A stretch of 64,000 nt of DNA from contig CAYTBN010000036.1 of assembly GCA_964436045.1 (NCBI GenBank), positions 1-64,000 on the forward strand. The letters run 5' to 3'. The position numbers and the translations under genes were made by a program. Positions 23,824 to 32,183 of the stretch are shown one piece after another. Under the pieces are notes generated by a model, which saw only the letters and a program-made list of their open reading frames with translations, was not told the origin of the DNA and searched no databases. The stretch is from CAYTBN01 sp964436045 (GTDB lineage Bacteria; Myxococcota_A; UBA796; UBA9615; CAYRNR01). How positions within the stretch are numbered: the first letter of the stretch is position 1; every line of letters begins with the position of its first letter.

Positions 23824-24912
23824 GTGACCAACCACGTCGATCGGGTCCTGCTGCCGCTGGTGGTGGCGGCGGCGTTGCTGATCCCGGGCTGCCGCTCCGG
23901 GGGTGCCGACGGGCCGGAAGCCGCCGACCCGCCCGCCGCCGATCCCCGCGACGACGGGCACCTACCCGCCATCGCGCACGCCGCCCCGCCCAGGCACCCG
24001 GCTCCGGTCGAGTGGCTCGAAGAGGCGCCGGGTGGGCGAGCGATCCCGGCCGACATACCCGCAGATCGAAGGGCGCGGCTGGCGGTCAACGCGACCCGCG
24101 CGGTGACCCTGTCGGCCATCTCCGAGGACGGCCTGAGCTGGGCCCTCGAACCTGGAAAACGGCTGGCCCTGGACCACCCGTTGAGCGACAAGATGGCCAC
24201 GGCTCCGGCCGCGTTGCCGCTGCCGGATGGCGGCGTCCGCCTCTACCATGGCGGAGTGGACATGGAGCTGGGGGATGCGCGCGTGCTGTCGGCGATCTCC
24301 GGCGACGGACTGGAGTTCACCCGCGAGGACGGCATCCGGGTGCGCAACGAGAGCGGGTACGCCACCGATCCCAACGTGTTCCGCGACGGCGACCAGATCG
24401 TGCTGTTCTTCGTCTCGACGGGCGCGCAGTTCCGCGACCGGTTCTTCGACCCCTGGATCGTGGCGGCGGTCTCCACCGACGGGCTGACCTTCGAGCCCGC
24501 CGGCGAGATGCTGCGCCAGCGGGGGGTGCCCCACGGCAGCCCGGAGGTGTTCCGCGCTGGCGACGCCTGGCTGATGCTGGTCAACGGCCTCGAACTCTAC
24601 CGCGCCCCCGATCCACTGGGCCCCTGGCAACGGGTCAACGAGGCCCGCCTGCCCCAGGGCGGCGGGGCCTCCGTGGTGGAGACCGACCAGGGCTACCGGC
24701 TGTACTACACGGCCAACCGCGGAATGCAGCACGTGGTGCGCAGCGCCGTGTCCGACGACGGCGTCCAGTGGACAGCCGAGGAGGGGATCCGGCTGGAGAC
24801 GCAGGACGAGAGCTTCGGTCTGCTCAACAGTGACGTGGTGCGGCTGTCCGATGGCCGGCTGCGAATGTACCTCAACTACATGTGGGACGCCGACGTGCTC
24901 GACGGGCCGTGA
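23824..24912 (+). CDS. Five-bladed beta-propeller lipoprotein, glycosidase-like (copy a)
   Basis: A 362-aa lipoprotein (signal peptide ends LLIPGC). About five repeats carry SAIS-x-DGL-x-(W/F)...E-x-G-x-R blade motifs, e.g. DARVLSAISGDGLEFTREDGIRV and RSAVSDDGVQWTAEEGIRL. This is the pattern of GH43/GH32-type five-bladed propellers, some of which only bind glycans. The paralogue at 40077-41126 matches over the full length. GTG at 23824 is chosen because GAGGG sits 7 bases upstream, exactly as in the paralogue; an ATG at 23818 is too close to it. Its stop overlaps the next GTG (GTGA). Confidence 0.72.
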   Translation: MTNHVDRVLLPLVVAAALLIPGCRSGGADGPEAADPPAADPRDDGHLPAIAHAAPPRHPAPVEWLEEAPGGRAIPADIPADRRARLAVNATRAVTLSAISEDGLSWALEPGKRLALDHPLSDKMATAPAALPLPDGGVRLYHGGVDMELGDARVLSAISGDGLEFTREDGIRVRNESGYATDPNVFRDGDQIVLFFVSTGAQFRDRFFDPWIVAAVSTDGLTFEPAGEMLRQRGVPHGSPEVFRAGDAWLMLVNGLELYRAPDPLGPWQRVNEARLPQGGGASVVETDQGYRLYYTANRGMQHVVRSAVSDDGVQWTAEEGIRLETQDESFGLLNSDVVRLSDGRLRMYLNYMWDADVLDGP

Positions 24913-26747
24913 GAGAACCCTCGACCGACACGCCGGACGCCGCCGCCGCGGGGGTGCGACGCCACCTGGCGCCGCTGGGCGCGCTGGCCGTCGCGACCCT
25001 CGGCTTCGTGTACCCCGTGGCCCTGCGGCCGGCGAGCCACGTCGGCAGCGGCCCCCACTCCGAGGTCTGGGGCCACCTCTGGGCCCACTGGCTGATGGGT
25101 CATGGGCTGGCCAGGGGCGAGTCCCCGTTCCACGCCTCCCTGGTGAACTGCCCCGACGGGATGCCCCTGTATCCGGTCGATCCGCTCAACGCGGTGATCA
25201 CGACGGCGCTCCGGCCGATCGTCGGGCTGGTCGCCGCCTTCGACCTGCTGATGATCGGCCTGCTGCTGGCCACGATGGTCGCGGTCTATCTGCTTTCGCT
25301 GGAGCTGGGGGCGTCGCGCTGGGCCGCGGCCGGCGCGGGGATCATCGCCGGGCTGGGTCCCTACGTACGCGCGTCCTTCATCGACGGATATTCCGAGGCG
25401 CTGGGGCTGTTCTGGGGTGTGCTGGTGTTGCGCTCGCTGGTGCGGCAGCTGCGGGATCCGCGTCCTGCGAGGGCGGTCGCCATCGGGCTGCTGTTCGCCG
25501 CGCTGTTCTACAGCGACCTGTACACGACGGTGGCCACGGCGGCGTGTTATGTCGCGGTGGTTTCGGCGGTCGCGCTGAGGCCCCCCGTCGCACGCCGGCT
25601 GCCGTGGCTGGTGGCGGCTCCCGCGCTGGGGTTGCTGCTGGCGCTGCCCGGCGCGGCGGCCCTGCGCGGGTCGGCGTCACCGCTGGCCGCGCCCGAGTCG
25701 GGGGGGTCGATGGAGGACGTGGGCGCCTTCCATCACCTCCCGCCCCCCTCCCAGTGCTGGCAGTCCGCGGGCCGGCGAGCCGCGGTCGATCTGGGTGCCC
25801 TGCTGCCGGTACCGCGGCTGGACGACAGCTGCACCGATCCGCTGCTGCGCGCGGTGTACCCGGGGTTCGTGGCCCAGCTTTGCCTGGTCGCGCTGCTGTT
25901 CGGCGGCGGCCGCGAGCGCCGCGGGCTGTTCCTGGGAGCGCTGGCCAGCCTGGCGCTGTCCGCGGGGATCTACGTGACCTTCCACGGTCACCCGGTCACC
26001 GTCGCCGACCGCGCGTTGATGGGACCCCTGGGACTGCTGGCCCGGGTGTGGCCACCGGCCTGGGGCCTCAACTCGCCCTTCCGTTTTGTCTCGATCTACA
26101 CGGTGCTGGCGGCCGCCGGAGCTGCCCTGGTGGCCACGAACGCGGGCCGGCGTGGGACGGTGGGCAAGGTGGCCGCCGCCGGGCTGCTGGTGGCATGCCT
26201 GGCCGACTCGCTCGTGCTCGGCCACGTGCCGTTCCCGGTGCCGGCCACCGACGCGCGGGTCAGCGAGGCGTTCACCTGGCTGGGGGCCGAGGAGGCCGAA
26301 GGTTCGGTGGTCGAGTGGCCGCTGCCCGCCCCCTGGGATCCGTGGCGCTGCTCCTCGTGCCAGGCATTGCCCGAGCAGAAGGCGCTGTACCACCAGACCC
26401 TGCACCGCCGCTGCCTGGAGACGCCAGGGCCGGCAGGCTGGACCGCGTCGGCTCCGGGGACAGGGGGCCCCCGGTGGGCCGGCTGCGGGGCCGAGACGCT
26501 GCTGACCGAACTCACCGCCCTCGCCAACGACAACGCCGCCCGCACACCGCCCGCCGAACTGGCGGGCGAACTGGAGGCCGCCGGGATCGGCTTCGTGGCG
26601 CTGCACCCCGCGCGCTTCGAGGAGCCGGGGCGGACCGCCACGCGGCGCTTCCTGGCCGACGCGTTCGGCGAACCGCGCGTCTTCGATCGTGATGTCGAGG
26701 TCTACTCGGTGGGTTCGTCGAGGCCCCGGAGCCCGACCAGGTGGTAG
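24909..26747 (+). CDS. GT-C-like polytopic membrane protein (pair 2, copy a)
   Basis: A 612-aa protein with about 11 TM segments and a C-terminal extracytoplasmic domain. The first loop has PHSEVWGHLWAHWL (acidic Glu52), then YPVDPLNAVI. The paralogue at 43020-44861 has the same YF/LYP-x-DPLN and loop plan, so these two form one subfamily. A Cys-containing periplasmic segment (QCWQS, DDSCTD, RCSSCQ, RRCLE, AGCGAE) may be disulfide-bonded. Coupled to the propeller lipoprotein upstream (GTGA). The 3' end runs 46 bases into the convergent GT-C-like gene. Confidence 0.72.
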   Translation: MREPSTDTPDAAAAGVRRHLAPLGALAVATLGFVYPVALRPASHVGSGPHSEVWGHLWAHWLMGHGLARGESPFHASLVNCPDGMPLYPVDPLNAVITTALRPIVGLVAAFDLLMIGLLLATMVAVYLLSLELGASRWAAAGAGIIAGLGPYVRASFIDGYSEALGLFWGVLVLRSLVRQLRDPRPARAVAIGLLFAALFYSDLYTTVATAACYVAVVSAVALRPPVARRLPWLVAAPALGLLLALPGAAALRGSASPLAAPESGGSMEDVGAFHHLPPPSQCWQSAGRRAAVDLGALLPVPRLDDSCTDPLLRAVYPGFVAQLCLVALLFGGGRERRGLFLGALASLALSAGIYVTFHGHPVTVADRALMGPLGLLARVWPPAWGLNSPFRFVSIYTVLAAAGAALVATNAGRRGTVGKVAAAGLLVACLADSLVLGHVPFPVPATDARVSEAFTWLGAEEAEGSVVEWPLPAPWDPWRCSSCQALPEQKALYHQTLHRRCLETPGPAGWTASAPGTGGPRWAGCGAETLLTELTALANDNAARTPPAELAGELEAAGIGFVALHPARFEEPGRTATRRFLADAFGEPRVFDRDVEVYSVGSSRPRSPTRW

Positions 26748-28543
26748 ACCTGGACCTCGCCGTCGTCTCGATCCGGGTGGCCGAGGCGATCCTCGAGAAG
26801 ATCGAGCGCGCGGTTGAGGGTAGCGGCGTCGGGCGCCAGCTCCTCGGCCACCCGGAGGTGGACGATCAGCTTGCTGAAGCCGATCTCGCGCAACCGAAAC
26901 GGCGACTCTCGCAGCACGAGGGGTAGGGGCCTCGCGCCGGCGAGCCCCCGGGACCAGTCGACCAGTTCGGCCACCGCTGGCACGCGGAACGTCGACCGCG
27001 GCATCGCTTCTTGGAAGATGTACGGGATCGGCTTGCCGTGGAGCAGCGCCTGATAGACATAGCGGCCGAAGACCTGGACGCTGGAGTGGAAGGGCAGGTC
27101 GAACACCGCGCCGTGGTCGGGATCGTCGGCCAGCTCCCGGCAATAGGCCGGCGCGGTGTCCTCCGAGCCGGGCACGGGCACGTGGGCCGGGGAGAGCAGG
27201 GCGGTCTCGGCGAGCAGCGCGACGGCGACGCCCGCCAGCGCCCCCCGCGACGCGCTCGGTCCCAGGCGGGCCGCCAGCCGGCTGAAGCCCCAGCCGGCGA
27301 GCACGGCCAGGCCCAGCTCGACCACCAGCACGAGCCGATACTTGCTCTCGCCGGCGGCCAGGACGGGCAACAACGCGTCCAGCGCGGCGAACGGCAAGAG
27401 CACCAGATGGCCGCCCACCGACACTGGCTGGCCCGCCAAACGCAGGTTGTTCCCCATCGATAGCACGCAGAACACCAGCGCCAGGACCAGCCAGAACAGC
27501 CGCTCCCGTCGTCCCGCCAGCGGTGGCGCATCCTCGCCAGCGGCAACCGGATCCGCGGCCCGGCGCCCCCCCCACGCACCGAACACGGCCAGCGCCAGCA
27601 CCAGCCAGCCCAGGTAAGTGACGTGGTTGACGATGTTGGTCAAGGAGCGCTCCGGGAGCACCGGCTTGCCCGGGAGCAGCAGGTTGACCGGGTCGGTGAC
27701 CAGCGAGCGAGTCCGCCAGTCCGGATCCGCGCCGAGCCGGGATTGCGCAGGCTCGCCGCCGGCGAGGTTGTTGGGACTGTCCTCCGCCCGTCGCAGCTCG
27801 TGGTGCAGGAACAGGACCACGGCGCCTGCGATCGCGGCGACCGTGACCAGACCGGCCAGCCGGGAGAGGGGCCAACGGGGTCGCCGCAGCGCCAGCCCGT
27901 ACCCCACGATCAGGGCCCCCGCAAACGCGGCCATCACGCCATGGTAGAGGCAGCCCGTCAGGCAGGCGGTGGCCATCGCAGCGGCCCCCGCGGTGTGGCG
28001 CCAGCGGCCGGTCTCGCCGAGCCGCAGCAGCTGGTGCACGAACAGCGGGAGCCAGCCGATGGTCAGGGTCTCGGTGCTGCCGTTGGCCACGGCGCTGAGC
28101 AGGTAGGGCGAGAACCCGTAGATCAGCCCGCCCAGCAGCGCCCCGCCGGCGTCCCGGGTCAGGTGGCGGACCAGCACGAAAGCGCCGATACCGCCGAGCA
28201 CCATGTTGAACCAGACCAGCAGGTTGTAGGTGGCCACTGGGCCGAACAGGGGTTCCAGCGGCAGCGCGAGCAGCCCGTCGAGGAGGTCGAGATAGAACAA
28301 CCAGCCGCCGTCCGGGTGGCCGAGCTGTTCGACGCGCAGCGGGAAGCGCCCTGCGAGCAGGCTGTCGCGGACCCAGGCGTAGGCCCAGAGGTTCTGCCAC
28401 TGGTCACCGGCGGAGTGGCCGACCAGCCAGCTCCCCGGCCGCAGCACGGCGGGCCAGGTGACCGCGAGGGCGAGGGCGGTGTACAGCGCCGCGGCCAGCA
28501 GGAGCGGAGACGGCGCCGCGGAGGATGGGCGGGGGTTGGTCAT
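26702..28543 (-). CDS. GT-C-like polytopic membrane protein (pair 1, copy b)
   Basis: A 613-aa paralogue of 8999-10957. The first loop is AGDQWQNLWAYAWV (Asp47). Shared blocks include TYNLLVWFNM, YGFSPYLLSAVANGSTET, SLVTDPVNLLLPGK and NHVTYLGWLVLAL. The C-terminal domain holds AVFDLPFHSS, matching VLDLPFHHE in the partner. Start ATG at 28543 overlaps the upstream SGNH stop (ATGA), so it is coupled to SGNH 6. The tail overlaps the convergent gene by 46 bases. Confidence 0.75.
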   Translation of the reverse strand: MTNPRPSSAAPSPLLLAAALYTALALAVTWPAVLRPGSWLVGHSAGDQWQNLWAYAWVRDSLLAGRFPLRVEQLGHPDGGWLFYLDLLDGLLALPLEPLFGPVATYNLLVWFNMVLGGIGAFVLVRHLTRDAGGALLGGLIYGFSPYLLSAVANGSTETLTIGWLPLFVHQLLRLGETGRWRHTAGAAAMATACLTGCLYHGVMAAFAGALIVGYGLALRRPRWPLSRLAGLVTVAAIAGAVVLFLHHELRRAEDSPNNLAGGEPAQSRLGADPDWRTRSLVTDPVNLLLPGKPVLPERSLTNIVNHVTYLGWLVLALAVFGAWGGRRAADPVAAGEDAPPLAGRRERLFWLVLALVFCVLSMGNNLRLAGQPVSVGGHLVLLPFAALDALLPVLAAGESKYRLVLVVELGLAVLAGWGFSRLAARLGPSASRGALAGVAVALLAETALLSPAHVPVPGSEDTAPAYCRELADDPDHGAVFDLPFHSSVQVFGRYVYQALLHGKPIPYIFQEAMPRSTFRVPAVAELVDWSRGLAGARPLPLVLRESPFRLREIGFSKLIVHLRVAEELAPDAATLNRALDLLEDRLGHPDRDDGEVQVYHLVGLRGLDEPTE

Positions 28544-29610
28544 CGGCGGCCCTGAGCCGCCATTCGCTCGATCGTCAGCCGGAGCTCGTCGGTGATCAGC
28601 GCGTTGCCCCAGCGTGTGGGGTGGCAATCATCCAGGAACAACTTCTCGCGCTCGTTGTACATCCGATCGCCCAGCTTCTGGTGCATGTCCACCACCGGCG
28701 TGTCGTTCGCCGCACCCACCTCCCGCATCACGTCCCAGTACATCAGCGCGCGCTCGGCACCGACCTCGGCCTCGCTGCGCTTCTCCCGCAGCACCAGCGG
28801 CGCCACCACCAGGATCGATCCTGCGCCGCGGCGCGCCCCGTCCGCGATCATCGCCTCCAGGTTCGTCCGATAGTCCTCCAGGCTCACCCGGTGGGTGCAG
28901 AACGGATCGTGGCGGCCACTGACCCGCACTGCCAGCGGCAGCAGCAACTTGCGCAGCAGCTGATACAGCCGGCTGTGACGGTGAAGCTGGTTGGACTGGG
29001 AAGCGAGCAGGTCGACGCGCTCCTTGTCCTCGACGGCATCGAGGTAGTAGTCGCTGTGGGCGTTGTAGATCACCAGGAAATCGGGTTGGAGCACGGGCGC
29101 CAGCCGGCGCAGCTGGATCAGCGACTGCTGGGTGGAGTACCCGGGCACACCCAGGTTGATCACCTCGTACCGATTGCCCCCGTGGTGGGTCGAGAGCGCC
29201 GCTTCGAGCTGCCGTGGAAATCCGTGGTCGACCTCCAGCCCGTGGCCGAAGACGCTGGAGTCGCCGAGGCACAGCACACGCGATGTGTTCGCGGGCTTGT
29301 CGGGGGCGATCTCGCGGTCCCGCAGCCCCAGGGAGTTGACCTGCACCGGTTTCTCGAACCAGGTGGTCGATACTCCCGGGCGCAGCGCCCAGATCAGCTC
29401 GGGGTCCGAATCGAACAGCTCGCCGGAGTACAGGACCAGGTCCTGACCCCGCCCCATCTCGCCGGTCCAGCGCATCAGCGAGTGGTCGTCGAAGCCAACC
29501 AGCCGTAGCACCAACTCGACGCCGCCGAAGAACAGCAGCAGCACCGTTACCGAACCCAGCAGCCGGCGCCGCCAGCGCGGCGGGCGGGATGGAGCGGACG
29601 GATCGCTCAT
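28540..29610 (-). CDS. Membrane-anchored SGNH hydrolase (island SGNH 6)
   Basis: A 356-aa SGNH hydrolase with TM helix at ~residues 17-37. Blocks: VNSLGLRDRE in the cap, CLGDSSVFGHG (Ser118), INLGVPGYST, YNAHSDYY as the Asn-block equivalent, and DDCHPTRWGN (Asp327, His330). Operon leader for GT-C pair 1b through an ATGA overlap. Divergent from the B12/radical SAM gene, with about 100 bases between them. Family role: ester formation or hydrolysis on an extracytoplasmic substrate. Confidence 0.82.
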   Translation of the reverse strand: MSDPSAPSRPPRWRRRLLGSVTVLLLFFGGVELVLRLVGFDDHSLMRWTGEMGRGQDLVLYSGELFDSDPELIWALRPGVSTTWFEKPVQVNSLGLRDREIAPDKPANTSRVLCLGDSSVFGHGLEVDHGFPRQLEAALSTHHGGNRYEVINLGVPGYSTQQSLIQLRRLAPVLQPDFLVIYNAHSDYYLDAVEDKERVDLLASQSNQLHRHSRLYQLLRKLLLPLAVRVSGRHDPFCTHRVSLEDYRTNLEAMIADGARRGAGSILVVAPLVLREKRSEAEVGAERALMYWDVMREVGAANDTPVVDMHQKLGDRMYNEREKLFLDDCHPTRWGNALITDELRLTIERMAAQGRR

Positions 29611-29693
29611 CGCGGGGTGACTCTCCAGGCGCGGCCCCGACCCTCCCGTGCCGCGCGGCAGCGCTCATTCTAGCCTGCATGCCTCTACCGTCA

Positions 29694-29702
29694 TGCTAGA
29701 TT
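29694..29702 (+). promoter_or_regulatory. Extended -10 (TGcTAGATT) for B12/radical SAM gene
   Basis: TG at 29694-29695 and TAGATT at 29697-29702. It ends 9 bases before the ATG at 29712, so the transcript is leaderless or nearly so; no ribosome site is seen. Confidence 0.45.
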
Positions 29703-29711
29703 GACTTCTCG

Positions 29712-31031
29712 ATGCGAATCCTGCTCGTGCAGACCATCCTCGGGCGCCGGGAAAAAGCGCTGTATCCCCTGGGGTTGGCCTACCTGAAGGCCGCGCTCGG
29801 CGACCACGACGTCGAGGTGCTGGACCCCAACCTGTCCCCGGATCCGGACGAGGCCGTGCGAACCACGGTCCGTCGCGTCCGTCCCGACGTGATCGGCGTA
29901 TCGCTTCGCAACATCGACACGACCCACGTCTACGACAAGTTCTCGTATCTGGACTCCTTCGGCGACCAGCTGCTGCTGCTGCGCAGCGAGGCGCCGGACG
30001 CCCTGATCGTGGCCGGCGGCGCCGGGTTCTCCGTGTTCCCCGAGGCGCTGATGCGCCGCTTCCCGCTGATCGACTGTGGCATCCGGTTCGAGGGCGAGGC
30101 CGCGTTCCCTGCCCTGCTGGAGAACCTGGACGACCTGGGATCGGTGCCCGGGGTGTTCGTTCGCGACGCCGGCGGCCACGTGGACCTGGCCACACCCCGC
30201 GTCCCGGCGGACCTGAGCCGGGTCCTGCCCCCCGACCGGGTCGCGATCCCCATGCAGCCCTACCTGGCGCAGCCCTACTCCGTGGGCATCCAGACCAAAC
30301 GAGGCTGCGTGTTCGACTGCCTGTACTGCATCTACCCGATGCTGGAGGGCAGCCACAGCGTGCGGCTCCACGATCTGGACCGGGTCGTGGACGAGGTCGA
30401 GCGGGTGATGGCCGCGGGGGTCCGCGAGTTCTACTTCGTGGACCAGGTGTTCAACTACCCCCGGGATCACGCCCTCGCGGTCTGCGAGGCGATCATCCGA
30501 CGCGGGCTCAAGCCGACCTGGCGAGCGTTCTTCACCGAGGCCTGCATCGACGACGAGCTGGTGTCGGCCTGCGTGCGCGCCGGTTGCCGGATGTTCGAGT
30601 TCTCGCCGGACGGGATCTGCGACGAGTCGCTGAGCGCGCTGGGCAAGCCGTACACCGTCGACGACATCCGCCGCGCCTACGCCGTCATCGACCGCCACCC
30701 CGAGGCGCGGCTCAAGATCAGCTTCATGATGGGCGCACCGGGCGAACGCACCCGCGACCTGCTCAAGCTGGCCCGGTTCCTGGCCGAGGAGAGCCTGCAC
30801 CGCCATTACCGGTTCTTCTCGACGGTCGAGGTGATGCGGATCTACCCCGGCACGCCCCTGCACCGGCTCGCGCTGGAGCGGGGCGTGGTGACACCGGACG
30901 ACGATCTGCTGGAGCCGCGGTTCTTCAAGAATCCCGGGATGGACCTGGTGCGGCTGCCGCTGGACCTGGGCTACAAGGCGGTGCTGGGAGCGCTGCGGCT
31001 CACGGGGCAGCGCACCAAGATCCCCTTCTGA
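29712..31031 (+). CDS. B12-binding-type radical SAM protein
   Basis: A 439-aa enzyme. An N-terminal Rossmann-like cobalamin-type domain (MRILLVQT...YPLGLAYLKAAL, residues 1-150) is followed by the radical SAM core with TKRGCVFDCLYC (Cys199, 203, 206) and a C-terminal helical region. The canonical DxHxxG cobalamin ligand motif is not seen, so B12 may bind base-off without His or not at all. Members act in methylation, lipid and cofactor biosynthesis. Set between two SGNH genes in the envelope island, a lipid or sugar methylation is conceivable. Probably expressed from a leaderless transcript. Confidence 0.8.
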   Translation: MRILLVQTILGRREKALYPLGLAYLKAALGDHDVEVLDPNLSPDPDEAVRTTVRRVRPDVIGVSLRNIDTTHVYDKFSYLDSFGDQLLLLRSEAPDALIVAGGAGFSVFPEALMRRFPLIDCGIRFEGEAAFPALLENLDDLGSVPGVFVRDAGGHVDLATPRVPADLSRVLPPDRVAIPMQPYLAQPYSVGIQTKRGCVFDCLYCIYPMLEGSHSVRLHDLDRVVDEVERVMAAGVREFYFVDQVFNYPRDHALAVCEAIIRRGLKPTWRAFFTEACIDDELVSACVRAGCRMFEFSPDGICDESLSALGKPYTVDDIRRAYAVIDRHPEARLKISFMMGAPGERTRDLLKLARFLAEESLHRHYRFFSTVEVMRIYPGTPLHRLALERGVVTPDDDLLEPRFFKNPGMDLVRLPLDLGYKAVLGALRLTGQRTKIPF

Positions 31032-31050
31032 CGGAAGGACCCGCGGTTGC

Positions 31051-32097
31051 TCAGGGCGGATCCACCAGCAGCGTCTTGACGACCGGCAGGAGTTCGTCTG
31101 CCGCCAACCGGTGTCCGTCCGCGTTCATGTGGCACGAATCCACCAGAAGGCCGTCCGCGCCAGCCCGGGTGAACGCGGGCTCCAGGTCGACCAGCGACCA
31201 GCCGTGGCGGCGAGCCGCTTCGCGGGCCAGCGGCCACAGCTCGCCGCGGTGGGCGGCGAAGTCGAAGGGCGGCGGCCACTCCAGGTGGTGGGGCAGCACC
31301 AGTACCAGCGGCACCCCCGCAGCGGAGGCGGCCGAGGCCATCTGCTCCAGGTTGTCGGCGCACTCGGCGGCCGGAACCTGTCGCACGTCCCCCATCCCGC
31401 GCCCCCTCGGTGGGCGCCGCATCCAGTCGCGCGCCAGAAGGAACACCCGCGAGCGCACCAGCTGCCGCTCCAGCCAGATCGCCCGCGGATCGAGGGACGC
31501 CATCAGTTCGCGGTCGGTCCGGTCCGCCCGGCCGACGTCGTTGGCCGGCATCACCACGATCAACAGGTCCGGGTCGAACGCCAGCGCGTCGTCGAGTGCG
31601 TCTTGCACCTGGGTCGTCGAATAGCCGTAGACCCCCGCGTTGATCAGCTCCACCGGCCCCGATCGGTCCTCGACCAGCCGATGCTCCAGCGCGGCGCAGA
31701 ACGTCTCGTCGGCCTCCACCTCCTGGCCGAACACGATCGAGTCGCCCAGACAGAATCCGCGCAGCGTGCCCGCCGGCTTACGCGCCCGGAACGGCTCGTC
31801 ACGCATCCCGTGGCGGTTGATCGACAGGTCGGTACGCCCCTCCCAGATCGGCCGCATCCGCCAGTCCGAGCGTGTGATCCGGGCCGCTCGGAGGTGGACG
31901 CCCGGCCGCAGCCGGTAGAGCCGGCCATCGTCGGGTACGGTGACCAGGGCGTTGAACCAGCGCCCGTCCTCCTCGGCCTGACCACGGACCCAGATCCGGG
32001 CGGTCAGCTCGGCGCCCAGACACAGCAGCAACGCGGGGATCAGGGCGAACAGCGCCCTGCGGCCGAATCGCTTGCTGCGGGGCCGGGTTGGTTTCAC
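31051..32097 (-). CDS. Membrane-anchored SGNH hydrolase (island SGNH 7)
   Basis: A 348-aa SGNH hydrolase with TM helix ~residues 14-34 and an N-terminal cap that includes INRHGMRDEPF. Blocks: CLGDSIVFGQ (Ser120), INAGVYGYST, MPANDVGR (Asn block) and VDSCHMNADG (Asp320, His323). The GTG at 32097 has GGAGG 4-5 bases upstream and is better than the earlier in-frame start, which would place a Ser/Ala/Gly segment before the anchor. Divergent from SGNH 8. Confidence 0.8.
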   Translation of the reverse strand: MKPTRPRSKRFGRRALFALIPALLLCLGAELTARIWVRGQAEEDGRWFNALVTVPDDGRLYRLRPGVHLRAARITRSDWRMRPIWEGRTDLSINRHGMRDEPFRARKPAGTLRGFCLGDSIVFGQEVEADETFCAALEHRLVEDRSGPVELINAGVYGYSTTQVQDALDDALAFDPDLLIVVMPANDVGRADRTDRELMASLDPRAIWLERQLVRSRVFLLARDWMRRPPRGRGMGDVRQVPAAECADNLEQMASAASAAGVPLVLVLPHHLEWPPPFDFAAHRGELWPLAREAARRHGWSLVDLEPAFTRAGADGLLVDSCHMNADGHRLAADELLPVVKTLLVDPP

Positions 32098-32183
32098 GGG
32101 TCCTCCGGACGCGGGCACGCGGTTTGCGCGCCCGCGGACGTGGAGGGCAGAATACGTGGACGGCGCGGAGGTTACCAACCCTG

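Noticed and set aside
25677..28400. 907-aa minus-strand open frame
   Set aside because: Out-of-frame shadow of two GT-C-like genes; Arg/Pro/Gly-biased, no signal or motif.
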